A stretch of DNA of 64,000 bases. Source: Neurospora crassa OR74A (lineage: Eukaryota > Ascomycota > Sordariomycetes > Sordariales > Sordariaceae). Where the stretch lies: positions 2,976,001 to 3,040,000 of the forward strand of contig NC_026502.1 of NCBI RefSeq assembly GCF_000182925.2, written 5' to 3'. Below the pieces are notes generated by a model that was given only the letters and a program-made list of their open reading frames with translations, was not told the origin of the DNA and did not search any database. The translations under genes and the position numbers were made by a program. This document shows positions 32,572 to 43,821 of the stretch, in pieces. Within the stretch, counting starts at the first letter, position 1, and each line of letters starts with the position of its first letter.

Positions 32572-34466
32572 ATGGGCGGCACAAGAAAATCACCCACCAA
32601 GCTGGGCCAGTCACCCGCGGTGAAGTCTCATCATGCCCGCGTCAACTCCGCCTCTAATACCGCTTTCGCCGGTCCCTCAACCCCCTCTAGACCTGCTGCT
32701 GGCGGCGGCGGCGCAAAGAAGGACGAGGGTACACCAGCAAAGGAGTGGAACTTCACCTACCTTCCCCCGAGCCACGAAGAGCGCAAGAAGAACGGTCGCG
32801 TCGAAGGCAGGAACTTGATTACCTGGAGCCGTGAGTACCATACCCTCCCTCCCCCCCACCCCCACGTCGCCCAACAATGTCGCCGCGGGTAAACCACCCC
32901 ATATGCCCCAAGCCACAACAACTAACCCCTCTGTCTTCTCTCCTTCTTCGCAGGCCCCCGCATGGCCGAGAAACTCCTCCTCCATATCCAATACGAATGC
33001 AGCCGCTACCGCGTCGACATCCCCTGGGACTCCATCGCCCATCGCCTACATCCGGGCTCAACGGGAAGCGCCATCCACCAGCACCTCAACCGACTGCGCA
33101 GCCACCTGATTGCCGAGGGCCACTTGGTCCCGCCCATCTGCCAGAAACCGGGTTCCCGCGTCTTTGTCGACCCGCATGTCCGCGGTTACGTCCGCGCCAA
33201 CCAGGAGAACCCGGATGATCAGCTCACGACGAGGGCTGTTCGGTTTGATGAGCCGATGGAGGATAGGAAGTTCAACCTGCCGGATGCTGTGGAGAACTTT
33301 GGAAGAGGCGGCGGTGGTGGTGGTGGTGGAGGAGGAGGCAGCAGTGCTGGTACCCCTCGTGGCAGCGGCACTGGCACTCCTCGCGGTGCCCGTGGTGGTC
33401 TTTTGGCGGGTGTTGGTCCCATTGGTGAAGGCAGCTCTGGCGGTAGTGGTGGTGGTGGGCGCATGAGAGCCAGCCGTGGTAGCGCTCGGGGTGTCGTCAA
33501 AATCAAACGCGAGCCTTCGCCTGACCCGGCTGATCTTGACTCCGATGAGGAGTACCGCCCGGGTACTAAGAAGGCTCCCAAGTCGGCCAGTCGCCGGTCG
33601 GCTAGGGCGAAGAAGCAGGTCACTGCTCGCTCCACTTATGCTAATGAAGATGACGATGAGATGGAGGGTTACGGCGCGCCTCATCAGTCTGTCGAGTATC
33701 AGCAGGGCGAAGCTGATGTTGCTGATGATGAGGGCCAAGTTGAGGATTACGGTGCTGAGGCCGATGAGTATTATTTGCGTTATGACTCGGAGAATGATGG
33801 CCAAGCTGCCGGGGCTGGTGGTGGCGCCGGTAACGGTAAACGTAGCGGGAATGGTAGTGTCCCTTCGTATGTTCCTCAGTTTGAGGATGAGGGTGAAGAT
33901 GCTGATGTAAGTTTCCAAATTCGTCCTCTTCCAACACTACTATCTAGCCTGTTTGTTGACTTGTTCCCTCCCCATAGTTCGAGGGCCTCGATTCTCCCCC
34001 CAAGCCCGTTCCAGCGCGCACGACGAACCACAACGGCTACACCAGCAACGAATATCGCCTCCCTCCCATCACCAACCTCATGCGCGACGCGGATGCCGCC
34101 GGCGATGACTACAACGAGCCAGTCTACAGCGATCCCCGCTCTCCTCTGGGTCTGAGCGGCGCTTCTGACGTGCTGGGTAAGGCCCCCCTGATGCGGCCCG
34201 ACTTTTACAACTTCGCCAGTGCCTTGCATTCGGGAAATGGGAATTATCATTCTCAGTCCACACAGGACAGCAGCAGCCACGGCGGTCATGGTCAGGAAAG
34301 CCAGTACTCCCATGCCTTGAGCCAACAAGGTCAGTTCCAGGACCCTTTTTTGAGCCAGAACCGCGCGTCCAGCAAGGGCGGCCACATGTTTGACTTTCAG
34401 TCTGAGCCGGACGATGATGATGATGAGCGTGAGCAGTCGCCTTCCAAGAGGGCGAAGCATGCTTGA
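32572..34466 (+). CDS. Conserved fungal protein of unknown function with a helical N-terminal domain
   Basis: Exons 32572-32830, 32954-33906 and 33978-34466 join in frame to about 566 residues. The first exon ends ...RNLITWSR; the second continues PRMAEKLLLHIQYECSR and DIPWDSIAHRLHPGSTGSAI, then HLNRLRSHLIAEGHLVPP. This pattern (hydrophobic helix, IPWD, a G-S-x-x-A-I/Q-H-L-x-x-L-R helix) recurs in ascomycete proteins without assigned function. It looks like a small DNA-binding-type helical domain, but that is a guess. After it come a poly-Gly tract (33304-33340), a basic region (SASRRSARAKKQ), acidic Glu/Asp/Tyr stretches and an S/Q-rich end with an acidic patch and SPSKRAKHA. A nuclear role is plausible. 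Introns are 123 and 71 bases with GTGAGT and GTAAGT donors. Confidence 0.8.
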
Positions 34467-37050
34467 TATGATCGTTGCCGCTAGACCGCCACAAAGTCTG
34501 GGATTTACTGTGGCGGATTTCGATTATCTTATTCTTTCAGTTTTCTTTGATGTCTTTGTCTCCTTGCGGTTGATGTGGCTTGGTTTGTTTATTCCAGTCT
34601 GTCGTCAGGCGTTATGGCAGAGAAAGAATACTCACAAAAACTGAGCTTTTTGAACCAAAGGGATGAGCCAGCTCATTATGTTTCTCTTTTTATTTGGTTG
34701 CGGACTCTTTGCCGATCTTTGCCGATTCATCACAGGGATAAGAGAGAAAATACAGAAAAGCAAGAAAAAAAAAAGAGAAAAAAAAAAAAAAAAAACTTGG
34801 GGCAGAGAACCATCGAGGCGAGGGGTGGCGTTAAAAGGGTTCGACCAGTGATGGGCGCGCTATGACAAACATCAGTAAAGCATGAGGGGTCAGAGCCAAC
34901 ATAACTCTAACGGACATATCGTCGGTTGTCGAAAGACTTTGCTTCTTAGACGAAGGAATGATGGGAAGAGCTGGAGGTTCAAGCTCAGCATTTAGGGGCG
35001 TTGGAGGTCGTCGTGATTACCTTGCTGAGACTGTTGCGTTCATCCTTTCGGTTCATCTAGAGTGCAGTGCGGTGGAAAGTTTGTCATCTACAGGCTCACG
35101 TTAGCTTGATATGCTGCACTTCAAACTAGAAGAAACCAGGTCCCCGAAACTGGAATCATAGTTTAGAGCTCAAACTCAAAGAGAAGCACTTACAAACAAC
35201 TCCGTTCGTCGAAGCCATACGTGGATGTTCCGTGAATGTAACCGCATAGGGTATACTTGATATGCCGGCGCTGGATCCACATTGTCGCATGGTTCCTATA
35301 TCTCGTAGCTAATGGGATGATGAACGCTAATCCAAACGTATGGGAAACCAACGCGACACAATAGATAGATATCAGCGTTATGGTCAATACAAAGAAGAGA
35401 CAAGCAGTAGAAGTGAAAAAGTCGAGTCTTTGAGGCGGTGGAAGAGAGTGTCCACCTAACTGCAATGGAGTCATCTACTTTGACGTTCGTTGACGTTCGA
35501 CGAGAATTGGCCAATCGAGGTGGGTACTGGCAACGCCAATTGTTAAGAATTGATATGATGGTTTCGCAACTGAGGGAGAGAGAAATAAGGTAGAGCATAA
35601 ATGTATATATGCTATGAACCCAAAGCAATATCCAGGGAGTGTGCACAGTGAAGTGGTTGAAACGGAGTTTGATAGACTGGTGAAATCTATGATAGTCAGC
35701 GATTTATGAAGACGCTGTGATCAATAGCAGAATCGTCTGTTTTGGAAGCGACTTCATGATGAACAGAAGTTAAAGCGTGATTTGCGAGCGACTGAGTATG
35801 GGGCAAGAGGACTTCAAAGATGATCTTTGATGAGTGGTCTTCTGGTTGAGACATGGGAAAAGAGCAATCAAGGCTTGTGATTGGCTCCTCAAAATTTCAT
35901 GCTAGGGACGTGTTATACCGAAAGGCGTATCATACAGCCGAGCATCGAACAGTAGAGGTAGTCAACTCTTTCAGAGTCCAACGGCGGGAATGAAGTGATC
36001 TCAGATGCCAGTCTCATGCCAGTTATGAAACTTAAGTCCGCACGTCAACACACAAATGGAGACGCAGACATGTTGAAGGAGAGAACAAGATCAAATATCA
36101 TATCGCAATCCCGTTATCTGCTCCAACATGCTTGAATGAATCAAGAAGCAAAGCAGGCGTGTAGGATGGGCCGAACAGGGATTCGTAGGAATAGGTCATG
36201 AACTTGAAGTTGTCGAGTTGCCAGAGCATATGCACATACGAGGAGTTGTGTCCGAATATTTCGACCTGTGAATGCTGGCGCCGATGATGCCGGGGATGCC
36301 GAGTTGTGAAAGGCCGGTCGGTGTTGAGGCTCAAGTGGGAGGAGACGGGTTTGCCAAGACCGACCAAGACGGTCCAGGGGGGTTCGGTTGCCGGGTAATT
36401 CTGGGGACTGCCTGCCGAGAGCGAGGTGCGTCCCCGGGGAAGAGGAGCGACTTTGTTGACATGGAAATGCATGGACGTCAGAGGATCCATCGAGCCGCTT
36501 ACTCACCGGTCGTCAATGTCTGAATGTCTAGATGAACTGGCCATTTTTGATCAATTCAATCCAAACCGTCTCGAGGCAGTTGACAGTCAAGAAAAGGGGG
36601 TGAGCCTCAAAGTTGCGTGTCCAATTTGTCAAGTCAGAACCTCGATAGGTATGCTGCGCGACATAAACACTGAGTGCCAGTGATAGTGAATGAGGGGGAA
36701 TGATGCTCACCTGGGCACTGTTGGGGACTCCCTCCCAGCAGCCAATGGTGGGGTGCAGATGGTTCCAGAAACAGCGACAGCAGCGGAAATGGAGGGAAAG
36801 CAGCAAAGCCGCTAACCCACAAGCGACTAGCGGCAGCGGGGAGCTCGGGCCTTTGGAGATGTTTAAGTCCAGCATTTTTTTCGAACGCCGACACGCCCAC
36901 GGCCGCACTTTTCTTCCCCAGTTCTTTCGGCAGTCCGCGATCCTAGCTTTCCTTTGCTCTCTTTTCCCCTGAAGTCAACCGTCGTGATACCCCCGTGATC
37001 CTTCTTTTTTCTCTGTTTGTAGTTTCCTTCCTTCACACAATACCCCCAAA
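34467..37050. other. Long intergenic region, hsp60 promoter at the right end
   Basis: 2.6 kb without a gene I can support. Poly-A-rich DNA lies at 34764-34795, in the flank of the upstream gene. 34900-36100 reads as ordinary non-coding sequence. On the minus strand 36908-36098 has coding-like stretches with two good splice donors (GTGAGC at about 36710, GTGAGT at about 36510) but no recognisable protein. The last 350 bases carry a CCAAT box at about 36741-36745 and a heat-shock-type element, and should be the hsp60 promoter. Confidence 0.45.
36763..36770. promoter_or_regulatory. Candidate heat shock element upstream of hsp60
   Basis: TTCCAGAA fits the inverted two-unit core TTCnnGAA recognised by HSF, about 280 bases upstream of the hsp60 start. 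A CCAAT box lies about 20 bases further upstream. No third perfect nGAAn unit adjoins it, so strength is uncertain. Confidence 0.4.
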
Positions 37051-37589
37051 ATGCAGCGCGCGTTGACCAGAGCTTCCGTCGGCAAGGCGGCCACTCGTCT
37101 TCCCGCCCAGCAGCTCCGCTTTGCTCACAAGGTACGATCCGGGTCCCGGCCATGCCGTCATGGCTATCCGATGACAATTGGCGCATACTGACAGCTCTCG
37201 CCCACTACACAGGAGCTCAAGTTCGGTGTTGAGGGCCGTGCCGCTCTCCTCGCCGGTGTCGAGACCCTCGCCAAGGCCGTTGCCACCACTCTCGGTCCCA
37301 AGGGCCGCAATGTCCTCATCGAGTCCAGCTTCGGCTCCCCCAAGATCACCAAGGGTTAGTATACCATGTCTCGGGGTGTGATGGGGAAACATGGCATGTG
37401 TGTCAGAGTGACTAACCCCTCCACCCAACAGATGGTGTCACCGTCGCCAAGTCCATCAGCCTGAAGGACAAGTTCGAGAACCTCGGTGCCCGCCTCATCC
37501 AGGAGGTCGCCGGCAAGACCAACGAGGTCGCCGGTGACGGTACCACCTCCGCCACCGTCCTCGCCCGCGCCATCTTCTCCGAGACCGTC

Positions 37590-37621
<32 letters not shown>

Positions 37622-38933
37622 TCTCCGCCGCGGTATCCAGGCTGCCGTCGAGGCCGTCGTCGAGTACCTCCAGGCCAACAAGCGCGATGTCACCACCTCC
37701 GAGGAGGTTGCCCAGGTCGCCACCATCTCCGCCAACGGCGACAAGCACATTGGTGAGCTGATTGCCTCGGCCATGGAGAAGGTCGGCAAGGAGGGTGTCA
37801 TCACCTGCAAGGAGGGCAAGACTCTCTACGACGAGCTCGAGGTTACCGAGGGTATGCGCTTCGACCGCGGCTACGTCTCCCCCTACTTCATCACCGACCC
37901 CAAGTCCCAGAAGGTCGAGTTCGAGAAGCCCCTGATCCTCCTCTCCGAGAAGAAGATCTCCCAGGCCTCCGACATCATCCCCGCCCTCGAGATCTCCAGC
38001 CAGACCCGCCGCCCCCTCGTCATCATTGCCGAGGACATTGACGGTGAGGCTCTTGCCGTCTGCATTCTCAACAAGCTTCGCGGCCAGCTCCAGGTCGCCG
38101 CCGTCAAGGCCCCCGGCTTCGGTGACAACCGCAAGTCCATCCTTGGCGACATTGCCGTCCTGACCAATGGTACCGTCTTCACCGACGAGCTCGACGTCAA
38201 GCTCGAGAAGGCCACCCCCGACATGCTCGGCTCCACCGGCTCCATCACCATCACCAAGGACGACACCATCATCCTCAACGGTGAGGGCTCCAAGGATGCC
38301 ATTGCCCAGCGCTGCGAGCAGATCCGCGGCGTCATGGCCGATCCCTCCACCTCCGAGTACGAGAAGGAGAAGCTCCAGGAGCGTCTCGCCAAGCTCTCTG
38401 GCGGTGTTGCCGTCATCAAGGTCGGCGGTGCCTCCGAGGTTGAGGTTGGTGAGAAGAAGGACCGCTTCGTCGATGCTCTCAACGCCACCCGCGCTGCCGT
38501 TGAGGAGGGTATCCTCCCCGGTGGTGGTACTGCCCTCATCAAGGCTTCCGTCCACGCTCTCAAGAACGTCAAGCCCGCCAACTTCGACCAGCAGCTCGGT
38601 GTCACCATTGTCCGCAACGCCATCACCCGCCCCGCCAAGACCATCATTGAGAACGCCGGTCTCGAGGGCTCCGTCGTTGTCGGCAAGCTCACTGACGAGT
38701 TCGCCAACGACTTCAACAAGGGCTTCGACTCGGCCAAGGCTGAGTACGTCGACATGATCCAGGCCGGTATTCTCGACCCCCTCAAGGTCGTCCGCACCGG
38801 TCTCGTTGACGCCTCCGGTGTCGCCTCCCTCCTCGGTACTACCGAGGTTGCCATTGTTGAGGCTCCCGAGGAGAAGGGCCCCGCTCCCATGGGTGGCATG
38901 GGCGGCATGGGCGGCATGGGTGGCATGATGTAA
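37051..38933 (+). CDS. hsp60: Mitochondrial chaperonin HSP60 (group I)
   Basis: The matrix GroEL-type chaperonin that folds imported proteins with Hsp10 using ATP. Exons 37051-37131, 37213-37354 and 37432-38933 give 574 residues, the normal length. The first 25 or so residues ([17 protein letters not shown] through LRFAHK) form a basic targeting presequence. The chaperonin core has [23 protein letters not shown] and [15 protein letters not shown], the last two being the nucleotide-binding motifs. It also has [24 protein letters not shown] and [20 protein letters not shown]. It ends in the Gly-Met-rich tail ([13 protein letters not shown]) typical of the family. Codon use is strongly biased to C-ending codons, as in highly expressed fungal genes, which opens a long meaningless frame on the opposite strand. 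Introns are 81 and 77 bases. Confidence 0.98.
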
Positions 38934-41311
38934 GAAGGACAAGGAAATTACAAACTACAACTGTGAATCACACGGTCAGGAGATGAAAAATGTGTCTTTT
39001 TCTTTATTTTTACCTTTGATTTATGGCGACAACATGGGTTTGGGGGGCATCGGGCTTGGTGTTATCACGGACTGTAAAAAAAATGTGTGTCATGTAACTT
39101 TCTCTCCTCTCTACCTTTTCTCTTCGTGTGTTCTTACTAGCATATTCCGGCGGGCATTGTTTGGATGATGATGATGCTCCTTGTACTATAATCTACGGAC
39201 CACAGAGGAGGGTTAGAGTAGAGCAAATCATGAGAATGAATGAAACTGTACAATACTGCTACTGATGTCTCCTTGAATAATCCGAAAGCTGTGCAACCAT
39301 AGTTTTGGAGGTGCGTACCATTTCTTGGAATATTACGCATTCACCTTTAGGCAGCTGTTGATAGTGTTCAGCGAAGCTGATGTATTACTAGGAAGGCATA
39401 TCTTTTGATACTCAATTGTCTGGCATGCGGACATTTGCTGATATTGAAGCCTAAAAGTCCGTGAGAAGCTTGCGTTGCCATGGTGGCTGTGAGATATCAA
39501 GATGGGTTGGTTGTCAGAACTTGGAAACGCATTTGTGAATTGGATGAACGTCGATGTGATGGGAGCTTGGGCCAATCATTTGTTTGGTGGTGCCCGGTTG
39601 ACAGAGGTTGACGAATTCAAGGTAATGTGGAACAGAAATTGCATGGTGCAACACTGAAACGGCGCCAAGTAAACATGTTTTAAGTGTAGTGGGACTCTTT
39701 TACCAGGTGGCAGTCTCCCCGTCGCTGCAGAGGCTCAGAGCTGTCAACTCGGTGTGCAAGCCACATGGCCAACCGTCTGCTTTCGTTTCGCAGACGACAA
39801 CGAACTCCCGTCGACATGGAGACAGCACTCAGCTTCAGGGCAGTTAGGCTGTTGACGACGGAGCTGACTGTCGACGGAACAACAAGCAACCCCACCATCT
39901 CATAAGGATTCCTTCCAGGCGGTGGCCCCTCCCCCCTTCATCGACATCCACCTCAACCTCTTCATCCAGCCTCCATCCAGCCTCCATCCAGTTTCATTAC
40001 CTCTACCGTTTTCACTTCTGTAATTTCGAGATCCAACAGGTAACTGCCCACTGTTGCCTGGCGGCTACAAATCCTTTCGATTACCGAGAATGATAAACGC
40101 GCGTTGAGGGAGGTGACTGTCGAGAGCCAGTGTACATAAAAGACGACGTACTCATTTCCCTGGTGGTGAAACGTAATCTCATCGAGAGCTTCCCGTGTTG
40201 TTCGTCGTTCACGCCGGCCAACCCCTGCTCTGTTCGGTATCATCAGTTCATCACAGCTTTTGCGGGCTCGTGAAAGACGCAAATCACCTCGCTGTGACAG
40301 AAGAGCCAAGTTTACTATATGGCTGATGAACGCACAATGGCAGCCCTCCCTTTCACTCTCTATGGATGGTAGGTAAGCAGGCATTGGAACTACACTACTA
40401 GGTATCACGCCGGCGTCGTTCACTTTGAGGGTACGTACCACTGGTATCGACGTCGAGCGGGATCCACTCTGCACCGTCCCTCTCCGTCCGCCTGTTGGGA
40501 GCCCACACCCAAAGTGACGGACGGGACGGAGGAGTCCACAATGCTGTTCACTGGCCAGCAGCTGCCCTGCTTTGCGAAGGGGGGGACTGGGGCTGATGTT
40601 GGAGCTGTGGTGTTGTGTTGGAGCAGATTAGAGGGTCAGATTGGCAGTGAGGTGCCCATCCACTGCCCAGTGGCCGGTGCTTAGAATAGAGGTGGTTGTG
40701 TGGTCAACGAATGGTGGCATCCGTCGGCGCCCTGGCCTCTCTCTGCCTGGCCGAGTGCTGGCTGACGGTGCCCGGGAATGGAACCCCTCGCTCCTTTCGC
40801 GTCAGGCTCCCAACCTTCAAGTTCAGGTCTCTTCCCAAGAGCTCTCTTCCCGGTCTCCGTCCCCCGTCCCCGTCCTTGCTTCCTCGTGTTGACAACTCCC
40901 GGCTCTCTACCTTTTACATACAACGGAACCATCCCATCATAGCACTCTTTCTACCTAATTGTACGTACGTATATTCGCCAGCGAGGTTTTAGCTTGACCG
41001 AGTTGTAGCCTTGCCGCCGTGTGCTCCAGTTTACAGTTCCAGTCCCCTTGCCGCCGCCTTTTCCAGTTCGAGTTCCATTTCCATGTTGCTACCCCTCGCC
41101 TCGCTCCGCCCCCCGACTGCCTTTTCTACTGTCCGTCCCTGTTGTGCTGACCCGACCCGACTGACTGACAACCTTCCCGCGCCATCCAGCTTTCGGCTCC
41201 CCTCTCCACATATAACGCTCGCCCCCCCCATTCTCGCGATCGGTTCACCCATCGTCGTCGACTTTTTGACAAGAACACTTTCACAAAACCACCACATCAC
41301 AACTTGACATC
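38934..41311. other. Long intergenic region, hsp60 3' flank to cofilin leader
   Basis: 2.4 kb. An immediate duplication CAGCCTCCATC lies at about 39967-39990. A minus-strand frame of 170 codons at 39962-40474 has no recognisable motif and is not called. From about 40980 the plus strand is pyrimidine-rich, consistent with a long cofilin 5' leader ending in CTTGACATCATG. ACGTACGTATA near 40962-40972 is palindromic. Nothing else is supported. Confidence 0.42.
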
Positions 41312-42711
41312 ATGGTAAATCATTCTCTCCTGCCCCCCCTTTCCTAACGCGCGCCGCCCCCCGCACCTTGCTTGTGAAACATGTCGCTGACTCCTTTGCC
41401 TTGTCGCAGTCTCAATCTGGGTTAGTCCTCCATGAACTTGCTACATCTTACCCCCCTCCCCGCCATTTTGCTTGCCTGCCCCTGGATCATCCTCACCGAT
41501 GGATTCAGGAACCGCAATAACTTGACGCTACCCTATCGCCGCCTTGCCCGCCCGTTGCCCGTCCGTAGCCGCGATGCAACCAGCCCATTATCTCGAGATC
41601 CCTCCATCCTATATCACGCAGCAGCGACAGAGTAGCATCTGGCGGCCGGTAGCTAGCGCGCTGGGACATGGGGAGCGGGACCCGCAAAAGACAGCAACAA
41701 CAACAGCATCGACAACACGCAATACATGGAAGAACTCAGAATAGCTAACGTACTCTGCTTGCGTCACTCTACAGAGTTCAGGTCGACCCCGAGTGCCGGA
41801 GGGCTTTCGACAAGCTGATGTCCCGTCAGCTCAGGTACATCATCTACAAGCTTTCGGACGACTTCAAGGAGATTGTCATTGAGAGCACCAGCGAGGGCGC
41901 CACCGAGAACTACGACGAGTTCCGCGAGAAGCTCGTCAACGCCCAGACTAAGAGCGCTTCTGTAGGTCCTTTCTTTCCCTAGAGACTGGTTGCTGCCAGT
42001 GTCGCAACCAACTCCCAGCCCAATCCAGCCCAGAATGCGAAAGAGAACTTTACGGACCCCCGATATCACCATCACCTCCTCCCCGCCCATCCTCACTCTT
42101 ATAGTCCCTTTCTATTGCGGGCGAATACTTGTCTTGTTTATTCTCCTACCTGGAAGGGGAAAAAAGGGGGGGAGGACGGGAGGAGGGGTCTTGGAATTGA
42201 GGGGTTCTTTCACAAAAAGGCGGTTAGACACAGGGGACTGCCAAGACATGTCAACCCCCTGTCGTGGCATGTTCTGTGGACTTGATCGAACGGAGGAACA
42301 TGATTATCTTCGGGAGAGCGCCGATCGCTAATGAATCACAACCGTTACAGGGCGCCATCAGCAAGGGTCCCCGATATGCCGTCTACGATTTCGAGTACAA
42401 GCTTGCGTCTGGCGAGGGTTCCCGCAACAAGGTGACCTTTATCGCCTGGTCCCCCGATGATGCTGGCATCAAGGTGCGTTCCCTTTTTTGTTTGCTCCCG
42501 ACTCTTTTTCAAATATATATATCCCGAAGCGAACAAGTCGAACTAACTGACTCTCCCCAAAATAAAACAGTCCAAGATGGTCTACGCCTCTTCCAAGGAG
42601 GCCCTCAAGCGCTCTCTCAGCGGTATCGCTGTCGAGCTCCAGGCCAACGAGCAGGACGACATCGAGTACGAACAGATTATCAAGACCGTGAGCAAGGGTA
42701 CTGCCGCATAG
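41312..42711 (+). CDS. cof1: Cofilin (actin-depolymerising factor)
   Basis: Severs and depolymerises actin filaments, essential for patch turnover and tip growth. Five exons join in frame: 41312-41314 (the ATG alone), 41410-41420, 41775-41961, 42351-42473 and 42571-42711, giving 154 residues. The product starts MSQSGVQVDPECRRAFDKLM. Its N-terminal Ser is the classic site whose phosphorylation blocks actin binding. The ADF-H fold follows: RYIIYKLSDDFKEIVIE, GPRYAVYDFEYKL, KVTFIAWSPDDAGIKSKMVY (the actin-binding long helix begins here), SSKEALKRSLSGI, and the tail DIEYEQIIKTVSKGTAA. Introns are 95, 354, 389 and 97 bases; the second and third are long for this window. Start and 11-base second exon are fixed by reading frame and the conserved MS-SGV N-terminus. 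Confidence 0.95.
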
Positions 42712-43821
42712 ATTTCTCCATAATCGTATTAAGAACAGAGAGAGAAGAGAAGAGAAGAGAGATGAGTTGTTGTTGTTGATGTTGTTGCGCGTTGCGAACA
42801 TAGTCGAAAGATGGTGTCCCTTATGTTGCTGTCGCTGTCGGCGTTGTTGTAATGACAATATAAACCACACGCTACTTATTTTGTACTTGCCAAATACCAT
42901 TTACCACATCCAGACTACCACCACCTCTCCTCCACTTACTCAACTCAATTTTTCATATTACTATCCGCTTTGGTTTGGAAATTTCAGATATTCTATTCTG
43001 TTTACACTTGCGAGGAGTTCATTTTTCAATGTCGATGTCAGGTACGCTATCAAGGTAAAGTCTATGCATGAGAAAAGGGATACCCAACTTACGGTTCCCG
43101 GTCTAGCTCTGCAACATTGTCGACAGCATTCTTCGTTTGTGTTGTTGCACCTTAGGAGAGCCCGCCCACGTCAGAGTGAAAAACGTGTTCCTCCCCGTAT
43201 ATTCTATCGCGGATAGACCGATCGATCTACTATGTATGCTTAGCAGATCTGAAGACAGGGTGAGACCTCGTCAACATGTTGATCTGTACATACCCATATA
43301 TGTGTCCACTACATCGCCATAACCACCAATGTTTGCAAAGTAGAAGATGTACTTTGTAGCTGTTCATGCCCCAGGAGCGCACATCGGTTGGCTCTTGTAA
43401 GAAACTTTAGCTCTCTTCAGTTACAGTGGATAGCCTTATTGCTTGAACATCGGATTAGTCACCTCACTCATTACCCACTTCATCATGTTATCACAATTAT
43501 CACTTCAATTTCCACTCACATCTTGACCACCTCTCCTTCATCACTTCACGGCCCTTCAAAACACTCCTTTCATCAGTGTCGGTAAAAGAGTAATTATTTG
43601 CTAGTAATCCTAACCAATCCTCGACAGCAATTCAACAATTCACTTTACAGCGTCCTACCTCACCAGCACTCCTAGGACATCCTTCGAGCCATTCATCACT
43701 CCTCTTGAATTATCCACGGCTTCTCGTCATTTCACGTCTCTTCTCCCTCGAACTTATTAATACTGATGCCGTGGCAGACTGACTGTAACCAACCCAAAGG
43801 ATCTACTACTACAACTACTAC
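42712..43821. other. Convergent 3' intergenic region
   Basis: 1.1 kb between the convergent cofilin and GET5-like genes. It contains an AGAGA-rich run just after the cofilin stop (42737-42761) and GTTGTTGTTGATGTTGTTG (42766-42786). Short frames have no recognisable motif. Confidence 0.45.

Noticed and set aside
33058-33918. A 286-codon frame antisense to the conserved protein at 32.6-34.5 kb
   Set aside because: It overlaps the well-supported spliced gene and reads as Thr/Ala/Arg-rich sequence mirroring Gly-rich codons.
37356-38942. A 528-codon frame antisense to hsp60
   Set aside because: It mirrors the strongly biased codon use of hsp60 (C- and G-ending codons suppress antisense stops). 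The product is a monotonous Gly/Asp/Leu/Glu-rich string without any family motif.
39962-40474. A 170-codon minus-strand frame between hsp60 and cofilin
   Set aside because: No recognised motif, no splice partners and no coding-type composition. It stays possible but unsupported.
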